A stretch of DNA of 26,216 bases from an uncultured Candidatus Melainabacteria bacterium (lineage in GTDB: Bacteria; Cyanobacteriota; Vampirovibrionia; Gastranaerophilales; Gastranaerophilaceae): positions 1 to 26,216 of the forward strand of contig CAKVMU010000002.1 in NCBI GenBank assembly GCA_934773085.1. The letters run 5' to 3'. This document shows, in pieces, positions 16,029 to 24,459 of this stretch. Position numbers and translations under genes: made by a program. Under the pieces are notes generated by a model. The model made no database searches, was not told the origin of the DNA, and worked only from the letters and a program-made list of their open reading frames with translations. Position 1 is the first letter of the stretch. Each line of letters starts with the position of its first letter.

Positions 16029-16778
16029 TTACTTAAATAACTTTCTTCCTACTCTAATCATTGTTGCGCCCTCTTCAACGGCTATTTCATAATCGTCGCT
16101 CATACCCATTGAAAGCTCCGGAAGCTCAACTCCAAACTCAGCTTGAAGTTCATCTCTCAGCCTCCTTAAATCACCGAACAATCTATGAAGCGTATCCGAA
16201 TCAGCTCCAAGTGGCGCCATATTCATCAACCCTACAACATCTAAGGACTCCAGATTTAGAATCTGAGAAAATTCCTTCTTCAATTGTTCTGTTTCGTATC
16301 CGAATTTCTGCTCTTCGCAAGCATTGTTAACTTGCAATAAAACTTTCTCTCTCTTATTTAAACGACAGGCAGCCTTGGAAATCGCCTGTGCAACCTTTAA
16401 CGAATCCACTGAGTGAATATAATCGAAATATTCAACAACCTTTTCAGCCTTGTTCGTTTGTAGGTGTCCTATAAAGTGGAATACAGAATTCTTTCTGACA
16501 TCCTCCGGAAGAGATTCTATCTTTTTAACCGCATCCAGAGCTCTTGATTCTCCGAATTCCCTTAGCCCCGCTTTATAGCCGTTTATTACAGCATGCAATC
16601 CGTAATACTTAGTGACCGCAATTATTCTTGTTTTATAAGGTGCAATTTTGTTTTTGATGTCGTCAAAACGCTCTTTTATAAGATTACTGTCAATTAAAAC
16701 ATCCTCGCCCCAATGGCTTGAAGGAATCAAACCTTCTTCTGTTTTGTGACTGTCAGCTTGTCCGCTAAATTGGAACAT
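16029..16778 (-). CDS. yggS: YggS/PLPBP-family pyridoxal phosphate homeostasis protein
   Basis: 249 aa. These single-domain TIM-barrel proteins bind PLP and help balance B6 vitamers and amino acids. The PLP lysine is K57 in IIAVTKYYG. HFIGHLQTNKA, LMNMAPLGAD and SMGMSDDYEIAVEEGATMIRVG are canonical. Two oddities: the usual GEN(R/Y) after the second strand reads GESRALDA, and the N-terminus is about 25 residues longer than most homologues (MFQFSGQADSHKTEEGLIPSSHWGED). The ATG has GGGAGG only 2 nt away and GAGG at about 10 nt; no internal ATG offers a better start. Co-transcribed with sepF. Confidence 0.92.
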   Translation of the reverse strand: MFQFSGQADSHKTEEGLIPSSHWGEDVLIDSNLIKERFDDIKNKIAPYKTRIIAVTKYYGLHAVINGYKAGLREFGESRALDAVKKIESLPEDVRKNSVFHFIGHLQTNKAEKVVEYFDYIHSVDSLKVAQAISKAACRLNKREKVLLQVNNACEEQKFGYETEQLKKEFSQILNLESLDVVGLMNMAPLGADSDTLHRLFGDLRRLRDELQAEFGVELPELSMGMSDDYEIAVEEGATMIRVGRKLFK

Positions 16779-16798
16779 TTCCTCCCGACCTCTTCTGT

Positions 16799-16828
16799 AT
16801 TATATAATACATCTCATGTGCTGTACAA
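16799..16828 (-). promoter_or_regulatory. Promoter of yggS-sepF
   Basis: Minus strand: -35 TTGTAC (16823-16828), 18-bp spacer, -10 TATAAT (16799-16804), about 20 nt upstream of the yggS ATG. Confidence 0.55.
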
Positions 16829-16861
16829 GTGTGTGTTTGTAACAACTTTTTGGCTTTAACC

Positions 16862-16906
16862 GAACATGCCGAAACCCATGTATCCACATGGATTTCGCCA
16901 ATGTTC
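16862..16906 (-). other. Imperfect long stem-loop in the flgE-yggS gap
   Basis: Three stacked stems: 16862-16867 with 16901-16906, 16870-16874 with 16893-16897, 16876-16881 with 16886-16891, loop ATCC. The C75/A92 mismatch on the plus strand is a G-U pair on the minus strand, so the structure fits RNA read from the minus strand (flgE 3' region). Confidence 0.4.
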
Positions 16907-17017
16907 AAATTGTTAAGTTTTGTAAAGTTCATGTGTTTTGTTAAGAACTTGACACGAATTTTTACGTTTTTGGCATGCTTTTTTATTTATCGGGCATGCC
17001 CATTTTTCTCAGACCTA

Positions 17018-18355
17018 TTATTGACCTAAGTATGCAAGAGTTTCCATCACAGAGCTTGCTGTTGAAAATACTCTAGAGTTCATCTGAATCATTCTTTGCG
17101 CGCTAATCATGTTTGAAAGCTCTGCTGCAATATCAACATTCGAACCTTCATAGCCACTTGATTCAATCGATCCAAATGCCATTTCACCGGCTACACCATA
17201 ATAAACTTCACCTACATCAGGCCCCCACTCCCAAAGGTTGTGATTAAGAGAAACCAAACCCTCTTGGTTAACCATTGTGGCTAATTCAATTACGAAATTG
17301 GAATCGGTTAAAATTGAACCTCCGGCTGTTACATCACCACCTGTAATAGAAACAGCTTCCTTCGTTGTATATTTCCACTGAAGAGCTCCTGCATCATCAA
17401 CAAACTTTGTTAGAATTGAGCCATCGGAATACGAAGCGGCAATGATTCCATTTTCGTCCACGGTTACATTCTGCAAAGAAACAGAATCTGCATCTTTGTA
17501 ATAAACAATGTCTTGCAACGAAACTGATTGATTCAAAACCTTTGAAGTAGTAGTGCCATCAGCCATGCCTGTTTGAGCAAGAAAGTTAGAAGTTGTTTTA
17601 GAAGCGTCAAACTTAATAGTTTTGTTATTTGCAGTTTTAAAACTAATCGTACCGTCACCATTATCAACTACAGTAACGTCCTTGCCATTCAAAGATTGAT
17701 TAAATGCTGCTATCATATCACCAACTGTAATATCAGTATTTGCAATATTTAACGTAACATTATCAGCGGTTGTTCCATCCTGATTGAGAATAGTAAGCCC
17801 AATATCACCAGACTTGATACTAGAATCATTCAATTCACTCAATTTCTTTGTTGATAAATCGGCAGAACCGGTCACAACGACCTTCAAATTCTTCGGAACT
17901 TGAACTGTCGTAGCCGAACTAGCCGTTGAATACAAGCTTTCTGCACCAACGACTTTAAAACCGGCATTGTTAACGAGATTTCCCGCTGAATCTAAAGAAA
18001 ATACGCCATCTCTTGTAAAATACTGCTTACCATCAGCATCTTGCACGACAAAGAAACCTGTTCCAGAAATCATCAAGTCTGTATCACGACCGGTTTGAAC
18101 GAACTGACCAGGAGTAAAGTTTCTGGTAATACCACCGACTTTTGTACCCAAACCAATTTGTTTAGGATTTGTACCGCCACCTTTTTTTGTTGCAGCACTA
18201 CCATAAGACAAATTGTTTGAATAAAGTGTTTCAAACGTAGCATTCGCAGCCTTATATGCTGTAGTATTGATATTTGCAACGTTATTCGCTATAACGTTAA
18301 TCTGTGATTGTCCGGCATTTATACCGGTGCTTGCTGTGTGTAAAGCTTGTGACAT
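17018..18355 (-). CDS. flgE: Flagellar hook protein FlgE
   Basis: 445 aa. FlgE polymerises into the flagellar hook and is exported by the flagellar type III system. The N-terminal rod-like signature MSQALHTASTGINAGQSQINVIANNVANINTTAYK (1-35), FTPGQFVQTGRDTDLMISGTGFFVV (80-104), TRDGVFSLDSAGNLVN and the C-terminal coiled-coil IDIAAELSNMISAQRMIQMNSRVFSTASSVMETLAYL-type end are canonical. The variable middle (about 140-350) forms the surface domains. AGGAGG precedes the ATG. Last gene of the fliJ-fliK-flgD-flgE operon, the standard gene order for hook assembly. Confidence 0.93.
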   Translation of the reverse strand: MSQALHTASTGINAGQSQINVIANNVANINTTAYKAANATFETLYSNNLSYGSAATKKGGGTNPKQIGLGTKVGGITRNFTPGQFVQTGRDTDLMISGTGFFVVQDADGKQYFTRDGVFSLDSAGNLVNNAGFKVVGAESLYSTASSATTVQVPKNLKVVVTGSADLSTKKLSELNDSSIKSGDIGLTILNQDGTTADNVTLNIANTDITVGDMIAAFNQSLNGKDVTVVDNGDGTISFKTANNKTIKFDASKTTSNFLAQTGMADGTTTSKVLNQSVSLQDIVYYKDADSVSLQNVTVDENGIIAASYSDGSILTKFVDDAGALQWKYTTKEAVSITGGDVTAGGSILTDSNFVIELATMVNQEGLVSLNHNLWEWGPDVGEVYYGVAGEMAFGSIESSGYEGSNVDIAAELSNMISAQRMIQMNSRVFSTASSVMETLAYLGQ

Positions 18356-18385
18356 TTTTCCTCCTAGCCATATATTTAAGTCTGA

Positions 18386-18880
18386 TTATTGTTGATTTTG
18401 AGCAGTATCTTTTACCGCAATAATGTTAGCGATTGAATAGTACTTATCATTAATCTTAACTTTACCTGTACCATCCTCAAAGCTTGCTTCAGAAACCGTT
18501 CCAGAAATAGTTTTCTTGCCTGTTTTGTCATCAGGGTCCTTAACAGTAACTTCTTTCCCGATTAGAGAAAGTGTCTGTGTGATTTCAGAATTAGCCGCCA
18601 TGTCAGAGTACATCGCCTTAATATAACCCATACAATCTGACAATCCTTGATTCATCTGAGTCATCTGCTCAAGAGATGAATATTGAGCCAACTGAGCCAA
18701 CCATTCAGTATTATCCGTAGGCTGAGTCGGGTCTTGGTTTTGAAGTTGTTGCAACATCAACTTTAAAAACATATTACTGTCATTTTTAGAAGTTGTGCCT
18801 TTTGCATTCTTTGTAGTTGCAGCGCTGTTGTACGCAGTTTGACTTTGCATATTCGTAATTTCAGTATTTACTGCCGTCAT
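18386..18880 (-). CDS. flgD: Flagellar hook capping protein FlgD
   Basis: 164 aa. FlgD caps the growing hook and guides FlgE assembly. The conserved N-terminal region is clear: MFLKLMLQQLQNQDPTQPTDNTEWLAQLAQYSSLEQMTQMNQGL (about 37-80). The C-terminal domain (IGKEVTV...GTVSEASFEDGTGKVKINDKYYSIANIIAV) is the reduced SH3-like form; the Fn3-like insertion seen in E. coli FlgD is missing, making the protein about 60 residues shorter. It lies 30 nt upstream of flgE and 23 nt after fliK. Confidence 0.92.
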   Translation of the reverse strand: MTAVNTEITNMQSQTAYNSAATTKNAKGTTSKNDSNMFLKLMLQQLQNQDPTQPTDNTEWLAQLAQYSSLEQMTQMNQGLSDCMGYIKAMYSDMAANSEITQTLSLIGKEVTVKDPDDKTGKKTISGTVSEASFEDGTGKVKINDKYYSIANIIAVKDTAQNQQ

Positions 18881-18903
18881 AGTTCTCTCCAGTCCTCTAT
18901 ATT

Positions 18904-20118
18904 TTATACACTACCATTTTTATTATCTTCCGTTTGAGCCATCATCTTTTCGAAAAGCCCTTTTTCTTTCTCTTCACGGTTCGGTTGATCTTGACCTTTG
19001 TTCCCGCCTCGTGAACCATCTTGCTCCGTCCAATTTTGGTTATTTTCACTTTTTTGAGTATTATTTAGTTTCACTGACACATTCTCAACTCCAACACCGT
19101 GTGCAGTTAATGATTCTCTTAATCCATCAAGTCCTTTCGTTAACAAATCTTTCGCATCTTGGGTCGTAACCATAAATTGTGCCGTCAAACCATCTTTTGT
19201 GTTTATAAGTTGAATATTAACCTTTCCTAAAGACTCCGGATTTAATACAATATTGACCTTTGAATTATTATAAAGCCCTTCCATTTGTTTAGTTATCTGT
19301 TCAATTATTTTATTTGAACTGATCTCAACCGGTTTTGCCGAAGCCTGCGGATTCTGCGCCTCTACAGGTTTGTCAACTTTCAAGTCAAATGTCACGGAAT
19401 CTTGGTTCAACATAGATTTAACACTATGTTCCTCTGCTGATTGTTTATTCATTAACGAATCATCAGCCATTTCTGAATCCGTTTCCGCTTCTATAGATTC
19501 AATATTCAATTCTTTTATCGCTTCGTCGTCAAGCGTAGTCGTTATATCTTCACCAGATTCCGTAACCTCTGAATCATCACTGACCGTTTCTGAAACAAGC
19601 TCTATAACCTCATCCGTAACAGTATTTAAATCATCTGTATTTTCCACATTCACCTGTGGTAAAGCGACTTCATCCTTGTTAATACAGGACAAGACTTGTT
19701 CAAAAAGGAGTGATGGATCTACTAACGCCAAGCCCTCAGAAGTTTCATCTTCCGTTTTATCCGTCGATTCGTCAACATAGTCCAACGAATCCTTCAATTG
19801 CGATATTACGTCATTAATATCTTTTGCCAGTGTCAAATCCAATGCTGATTCCTCATTTGCATCCCGAGTAGCATCTTCCAAAATTTTCTTAAGCTCTGCT
19901 AATTTATCGGAAGAGCTACCATTTGTTGTAGTTGAATTCTTAATATCACCGATAGTTGATGGAGAAGATTGAGATGACACTTCATTATTTTGAGAATCAA
20001 AAACCTTCTGAAACTCATTGGTTTTACCCATGTCGGAAGTCGCAACTTTATCTGCTGCCCGTTCGTTTGACAAAGTCGTTTGTATACTATTTAAGCTGTC
20101 AAATAATGCCTGTGTCAT
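18904..20118 (-). CDS. fliK: Flagellar hook-length control protein FliK
   Basis: 404 aa. FliK measures hook length and switches the export gate from hook to filament substrates. The N-terminal ~270 residues are polar, acidic and low-complexity (many Asp/Glu/Ser/Thr), as expected of the unstructured ruler. The C-terminal Flg_hook domain is at about 287-350: VNIVLNPESLGKVNIQLINTKDGLTAQFMV...LLTKGLDGLRESLTAHGVGVENVSV. A polar Q/N/E/K-rich tail follows. Its ATG overlaps the fliJ TGA (ATGA), indicating coupled translation. Confidence 0.9.
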   Translation of the reverse strand: MTQALFDSLNSIQTTLSNERAADKVATSDMGKTNEFQKVFDSQNNEVSSQSSPSTIGDIKNSTTTNGSSSDKLAELKKILEDATRDANEESALDLTLAKDINDVISQLKDSLDYVDESTDKTEDETSEGLALVDPSLLFEQVLSCINKDEVALPQVNVENTDDLNTVTDEVIELVSETVSDDSEVTESGEDITTTLDDEAIKELNIESIEAETDSEMADDSLMNKQSAEEHSVKSMLNQDSVTFDLKVDKPVEAQNPQASAKPVEISSNKIIEQITKQMEGLYNNSKVNIVLNPESLGKVNIQLINTKDGLTAQFMVTTQDAKDLLTKGLDGLRESLTAHGVGVENVSVKLNNTQKSENNQNWTEQDGSRGGNKGQDQPNREEKEKGLFEKMMAQTEDNKNGSV

Positions 20119-20558
20119 CCTATATTAAACCTTGCTGATGTTATATCATCCAATTCTTTCATCTCGGAATCCAGAAACTCTTTGTAATACTGTTTTTCTT
20201 GTTTTTCTTTGAGTTTTTTAAGAACTTCGACTTTTTTATGAGCCTCTCTGACTTCCGTCATTTTTCTCTCTAAAATAGCCTTTGTATTGGCTATCACTCT
20301 TTCTTGATTCCCGATGTCCACAATCAGTTTAAGACCAAAATCTCTGTGAGCCTCCAATTGCTGAATATCAAGCGTATCAAGCGTGTACAGAGTTTCCATC
20401 TGATTGTTATTGCGGACTTGAGATTGAATAATATCGTTGAGTTTCGCCTCTTGTTCTCTCAAAACAGCCATAATTTTTGCTGCTTCCATTTGGCGCTGTT
20501 CCAACTCATTTTCACGCATATCAAGCACGACCTGTAATCGGAACTTGAATTTTTTCAA
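20115..20558 (-). CDS. fliJ: Flagellar export chaperone-like protein FliJ (copy 1)
   Basis: 147 aa, almost wholly coiled coil. FliJ is the stalk of the FliI ATPase in flagellar type III export. The start KKFKFRLQVVLDMRENELEQRQMEAAK is the family's N-terminal signature; a long alternating helix follows. The codon at 20556-20558 is TTG, with AGAGGTAG upstream at suitable spacing, so this gene uses a rare start codon. First gene of the minus-strand hook operon. A possible -10 (TATACT, 20581-20586 minus) lies just upstream, without a good -35. fliI is not in the window. Confidence 0.88.
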   Translation of the reverse strand: MKKFKFRLQVVLDMRENELEQRQMEAAKIMAVLREQEAKLNDIIQSQVRNNNQMETLYTLDTLDIQQLEAHRDFGLKLIVDIGNQERVIANTKAILERKMTEVREAHKKVEVLKKLKEKQEKQYYKEFLDSEMKELDDITSARFNIG

Positions 20559-20772
20559 TTTTTCTACCTCTTCTCCGCCAAGTATACAGATAAGTACACT
20601 CAGTACCTATTACACTTTACAGCATGACGGCATGACTACCATCATATATATGTAGGAATTTAATGTTCACTTCTTAATTTACTTCACATAAGTTAACATT
20701 TATTCAAATCCAAGCAAGTTTTTGTCATCATAAACCTTTATATTAGTATATAAGTGTGAACGAAGGTAAACT

Positions 20773-21855
20773 ATGACTAATCCGATAAGCTATCCAAATC
20801 AACAAATTCCGGCGAATTATTCCGGTGTAACCATCCATATAAGTAACCCGACCGTTAATGCCACTCCGCAAGGCGGTTTTTATCAAGCATCTCAGCCGGG
20901 AATTTATGCAACACCAAATTATTATGTACAGCCTCAAACGCAATCCTACGTTCAGCAAGGAAATTATTATGCGCAACCACAGCCACAACCTTATGCTGCT
21001 CCGCAAGAAAATTTCTCACAACAACCTCAAATCATAGCAGAACAAGTACCGTCCGCATCAAATAGTTCTGCTCAAAATGAAGCGCAACAAATTTCAACAG
21101 AAAAAACAAGTTCCACCAATACCGAAACTTTACGTGAAACACAATATGCGCAAAATCCAATTAAAAAAAGTAATCAAGAGACAGGAGCTGTAAATTCTTA
21201 CCCGCCTCAATACTACTTAAATAACTATAATTATATACAAGGTTCTGATGCGAAAAACAATGATGCAACTGCAAGCATTCAAGCTGAACCTGCAAAAAAC
21301 AGCACACCGGAAATTGAAAACCAAACCCAAGAAGAAAAAAATTTAGAAACATCTAATAAAATTATAAATGAACTTGATGCAAGAGAAGCAGAACAAAAAG
21401 AACTTGAGAAGAAAAGTAAGAAAAAACGAATCGTAGCTCTGACTGATGAATACATAATGTCTTTAGAAAATTATTTAAACAATCCTAACACAGAGTTGAG
21501 ACTAATGGCATCTAAGGAAGTTCTCACCAGACTGGATGAAGACAGAGACAGATACGATGATGCAGCCTTAAACGCACTATTGAACAAAATGCTTCAAGAC
21601 CCTGAAAAATTGGTAAGAATAGCTGCACTGAGTGCGTTCTCATCACAACTTGCAAGCGGCAACGACTATACTGAAACGCTCTTAAAGCAAATTCAGGAAA
21701 ATCCTAATGCCGACAAAGAAGACGTGCTTGAAGCTTCCACAATATTATTAAAACGCTCAGCCGAAACTGAAATTAAGTATGTTCCGGCTAATAAGGACCC
21801 AAAACAACAACCTCAAAACAATCCAAATCCGGAATTAATGAAAGGCGCTAACTAA
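20773..21855 (+). CDS. Q/P/Y-rich protein with HEAT-like C-terminal helices, function unknown
   Basis: 360 aa in two parts. Residues 1-190 are low complexity, rich in Q, P, N, Y and S, with a tandem 15-residue repeat (49-63 NYYVQPQTQSYVQQG, 64-78 NYYAQPQPQPYAAPQ); such segments resemble prion-like regions. Residues 195-220 are a charged, lysine-rich helix. Residues about 222-330 are paired helices resembling HEAT/armadillo repeats (LTDEYIMSLENYLNNPNTELRLMASKEVLTRL, then LVRIAALSAFSSQL). No signal peptide, membrane segment or catalytic motif. GAAGGTAAACT precedes the ATG. It lies between the two flagellar arms and is coupled to the next gene (TAATG). Probably a cytosolic scaffold, which is inference. 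Confidence 0.7.
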   Translation: MTNPISYPNQQIPANYSGVTIHISNPTVNATPQGGFYQASQPGIYATPNYYVQPQTQSYVQQGNYYAQPQPQPYAAPQENFSQQPQIIAEQVPSASNSSAQNEAQQISTEKTSSTNTETLRETQYAQNPIKKSNQETGAVNSYPPQYYLNNYNYIQGSDAKNNDATASIQAEPAKNSTPEIENQTQEEKNLETSNKIINELDAREAEQKELEKKSKKKRIVALTDEYIMSLENYLNNPNTELRLMASKEVLTRLDEDRDRYDDAALNALLNKMLQDPEKLVRIAALSAFSSQLASGNDYTETLLKQIQENPNADKEDVLEASTILLKRSAETEIKYVPANKDPKQQPQNNPNPELMKGAN

Positions 21856-22292
21856 TGAATATGGCCGGTAAAATAGCTTGCAGAACAGTCGGCGCACTCG
21901 GAATGAGTGCGGGACTTTATGATGCTTGCAAAATTGCCGGACACTACGCTCGAGTAGGCGAAGAAGATGCCCAAGCTGCATACTTAGACAGAGTCTATTT
22001 TTCATCTCGTACAACTGATAACGTTAGCTTCTTTTCAAACGGAATGAGAGAAAAAGTTTTTGATGTAAGATCAAAACTTAGATTACCCGCAATTATAGGT
22101 AAAATCAAAGGCACAGTTTACGGATTTCTTTACGGACTCGGTAATTGGCTACCCGCAATCATATGCTCCGGTTTTGCTCTAGCCTCCAAGGGTAAAATGG
22201 CAAAAGTCGGTTCTATTGGCGTCGGACTCTGCGCAGTCGCTAACGCTCTCTACAACGGTTTTGGACTAGGAAAACACAACATTAAGAATTAG
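21855..22292 (+). CDS. Small membrane-associated protein coupled to the HEAT-like gene
   Basis: 145 aa, unrecognised. The ATG overlaps the preceding stop (TAATG), so the two proteins are made together. Glycine/alanine-rich hydrophobic stretches (about 6-30, 85-108 and 118-138) suggest two or three membrane-inserted or hairpin segments; the middle (about 40-75) is polar with several arginines. A short positively charged tail ends the protein. Its 3' end overlaps by 11 nt the convergent gene at 22282. Role unknown; the partnership with the HEAT-like protein is the only contextual clue. Confidence 0.65.
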   Translation: MNMAGKIACRTVGALGMSAGLYDACKIAGHYARVGEEDAQAAYLDRVYFSSRTTDNVSFFSNGMREKVFDVRSKLRLPAIIGKIKGTVYGFLYGLGNWLPAIICSGFALASKGKMAKVGSIGVGLCAVANALYNGFGLGKHNIKN

Positions 22293-22689
22293 GAGTTGTG
22301 CCATCTGATCTAAATTGTACCAGCTTCTTTGCTGGTATCAGATGCTCTTCCGCCATCTTTATAACTTGACCGGTCTTAGTCATTGCAGCAGCCTCAGTTC
22401 CGCCTTTTTTAACGGCACTCTTTGTTGCTGACTTGTCAATCAATTGCGGAGTCATAAAGAATAACGCTAAAAATGCACCGAATAAACCTAAAACTCCTGC
22501 GTGAGCCCAAGAGGATGTATAACCTCTTGCCACTGCCGTTGTTATTCCGCCGGCCGCAGCTGCAACACCTCCCGCATTAAGCAGGGCAATATTGGAGTTT
22601 GATGGCACTCTCGATGATTTTTTTCCTACCGTGTTGTTTGTCCCTCTGAATGTCGCCCGAGGGCTAAAGGCACTTACAGGTTGAATCAT
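22282..22689 (-). CDS. Small membrane protein of unknown function with N-terminal TFRG motif
   Basis: 135 aa from the ATG at 22689; a GTG two codons upstream (22695) is the alternative. The N-terminus MIQPVSAFSPRATFRGTNN carries the T-F-R-G motif at residues 13-16, shared in style with the small genes at 3641, 8881 and 25591. One or two hydrophobic helices follow: a G/A-rich stretch (about 39-58) and AGVLGLFGAFLALFFMTPQL (about 64-83). The C-terminal part is polar. No signal peptide is seen. A TATAAA lies at 22706-22711 (minus) close to the start, so the leader is very short; no ribosome site is visible. Converges on the 21855 gene. Confidence 0.6.
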   Translation of the reverse strand: MIQPVSAFSPRATFRGTNNTVGKKSSRVPSNSNIALLNAGGVAAAAGGITTAVARGYTSSWAHAGVLGLFGAFLALFFMTPQLIDKSATKSAVKKGGTEAAAMTKTGQVIKMAEEHLIPAKKLVQFRSDGTTPNS

Positions 22690-22845
22690 TCGCACACACT
22701 TTCTTTTTATACTCCCACATGCTAACGCAAAAATAATAGTCTGTAAACCCCTTCATACTAATACTTTAGAGCTATTTATTAAGTGTAAAAAATGCACTAA
22801 TTTGACATACTTTTTTATATCATTAAATTCATACAAATAGATGTA

Positions 22846-22872
22846 TCAAGTTTGCAAAAAAACTGCCATAAT
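22846..22872 (+). promoter_or_regulatory. Candidate sigma-28 (FliA) promoter of the second fliJ operon
   Basis: TCAAGTTT (22846-22853), exactly 11 bp, GCCATAAT (22865-22872), against the consensus TAAAGTTT-N11-GCCGATAA. The predicted transcription start is about 13 nt before the ATG at 22892. Confidence 0.5.
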
Positions 22873-22891
22873 ACATTTGTGAGAATATATT

Positions 22892-23392
22892 ATGCCCTTC
22901 ATATACAGATTGCAAAAAATATTAGATTTTAGAATTCGAAAAAAAGAAGAACAGTTGCTCATCACCCAAAAAGCGCAACAAGCAGTCTATATAGCAGAAG
23001 AAAATATTCGTAAGAACAATGCGGAAATTCAGCAGACAATTCAAAACAAAAAAAATGAAAAAGACTTCCGAATGATGGAATACTACGACAAATATCTCCA
23101 TCACCTTTGGGACAAAGCTGATGCTCTGGAAGCCGAACGAAAAAGGGTTCAGGCAATTCTGGACGAAGAGAAGCAAAAACTGGTCAAGTGTGAACAAGCC
23201 GTAAAAGTGCTTGAAAAACACAAAGAAAAGCAAAAAGATGCTTACATCGAAGAAGAAAAAGCGAAAGAACTCAAACAGTTTTCAGAAATCGGTGTCCAAA
23301 GATTCTTCATTCACTCAAGAGAACTTGAAGAAGAAGAGGAAGAAGAACTAAAAAGACTTCTACAAGAATCCGAACTCGATAATATGGAATAG
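22892..23392 (+). CDS. FliJ-like coiled-coil protein (copy 2)
   Basis: 166 aa and a second FliJ-type protein: MPFIYRLQKILDFRIRKKEEQLLITQKAQ matches the FliJ N-terminal pattern (FxYRLQxxLDxRxxxE), followed by a continuous heptad helix and an acidic Glu-rich stretch near the end (EEEEEEELKRLL). It probably acts with FliI as a stalk or chaperone-escort in flagellar export, like copy 1, but it is longer by about 20 residues and diverged. The ATG follows GTGAGAATATATT (weak ribosome site). Its stop is 5 nt before the next ATG, so it is the first gene of a plus-strand fliJ-fliK-flgF/G-type operon with a candidate FliA promoter. Confidence 0.75.
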   Translation: MPFIYRLQKILDFRIRKKEEQLLITQKAQQAVYIAEENIRKNNAEIQQTIQNKKNEKDFRMMEYYDKYLHHLWDKADALEAERKRVQAILDEEKQKLVKCEQAVKVLEKHKEKQKDAYIEEEKAKELKQFSEIGVQRFFIHSRELEEEEEEELKRLLQESELDNME

Positions 23393-23397
23393 ATAAT

Positions 23398-24459
23398 ATG
23401 AATATTGAATCATCAACAGTAAATCGTGCAAAGTCAGCACAAACAACAACTCAAACATCCCAAACAAAAAACTCTTCCGCAAATTTTTCAGAAGAGTTAA
23501 AAGGGCTTGAAAAAGAGTCAAAAACTCAAGAGACTCAAGAAACTAAAAAACAAGAAAACGTCAAAGAGTCCGACAGCAAAGATTCCGCGAAAAAAGAAGA
23601 TGAAAACTCCGAGAATCTGGACAAAGCGTTCGATGGGCTTAATTCAATCGTTGAAGAATTACAAAAAAAAGACCTCAATCAATCAGAGGAAATAAAAAAC
23701 AACTTTGTCAAGGATAACAAGGATTCTGCCGATAACAACAATATGATTAATAATGACTTCAATATTCAAGACAACAAGGATATTTTGCCTCAAATGAACC
23801 CGAATATGAACTTTTCGGGAGATGGGCAACCATTCTCGTCATTCATGAATAACGACAATCAAAATTCCGACAACAAACTCGGAAGTTCTGCAAAAGATTT
23901 AGCAGAAGAATCAGCTATTCTTTCAACAATGGCTGAAAACATCGCTATTGCAAACAAAAACAACGTACTTAATAACTCCGAAAAAACAGTTACTCGTGAA
24001 GAAGGAGTCAAAAAAGTTGACACAAAATCCGGAATCACAATTGAAAATGTCGTAAAATTCGACAACATAGCGATGAACGAAGCCGATGTCGAAGTTTTCA
24101 CTAACCTCGTACAAAACGGAGAAGTAAACCTTAACGAAATGGCTCCTAAAGCCGCCGAAAAATCAGTACAGGTTTCTAAAACATTGGCTGATATGTTAGC
24201 CAAATCAATGGATAACAACCAACCTATTAGAATAGATTTTGACAATAACATTTCTGTCATTATAAGAGTATCAAGGGACGGTAAAATCTCCGCAGATTTT
24301 CTCCCGTCTTCTCAGGTGGCAGAAGCTTACCTAAAAGAAAATCTCCCGCTTCTCAGACAAAAATTCGAACAAAACAATATCGAATACGACGAACTGAACC
24401 AAAGAGAACGCAGAGACCAAAACAGAGATAACAGAAAGAAAGGCCGAGAAGATGAATGA
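23398..24459 (+). CDS. Divergent FliK-like hook-length control protein (copy 2)
   Basis: 353 aa. Residues 1-260 are polar and disordered-looking (K/E/N/S/Q-rich), as in FliK rulers. The C-terminal part (about 275-335), PIRIDFDNNISVIIRVSRDGKISADFLPSSQVAEAYLKENLPLLRQKFEQNNIEY, follows the Flg_hook domain pattern (strand, strand, then LxxxLPxLRxxLxxxG) but lacks the LxPExLG core of FliK copy 1. A basic, arginine-rich tail (RERRDQNRDNRKKGRE) ends it. Its position, between a FliJ and a hook-type protein, mirrors fliK in the opposite operon. Its last 8 nt overlap the start of the next gene. Function as a substrate switch is likely but not proven. Confidence 0.65.
   Translation: MNIESSTVNRAKSAQTTTQTSQTKNSSANFSEELKGLEKESKTQETQETKKQENVKESDSKDSAKKEDENSENLDKAFDGLNSIVEELQKKDLNQSEEIKNNFVKDNKDSADNNNMINNDFNIQDNKDILPQMNPNMNFSGDGQPFSSFMNNDNQNSDNKLGSSAKDLAEESAILSTMAENIAIANKNNVLNNSEKTVTREEGVKKVDTKSGITIENVVKFDNIAMNEADVEVFTNLVQNGEVNLNEMAPKAAEKSVQVSKTLADMLAKSMDNNQPIRIDFDNNISVIIRVSRDGKISADFLPSSQVAEAYLKENLPLLRQKFEQNNIEYDELNQRERRDQNRDNRKKGREDE

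Noticed and set aside
16970..17000. GGCATGC/GCATGCC inverted repeat as the flgE terminator
   Set aside because: Only 7 bp with a 14-base loop and followed by As, not Ts, on the minus strand.
20559..20640. Sigma-28 promoter for the minus-strand fliJ operon
   Set aside because: A TAAAGTGT-like -35 is present, but the -10 at 11-bp spacing bears no resemblance to GCCGATAA.
22802..22830. TTGACA at 22802-22807 as a sigma-70 -35
   Set aside because: No acceptable -10 lies 16-18 bp downstream (AAATTC/TAAATT); the sigma-28-like site nearer the gene fits better.
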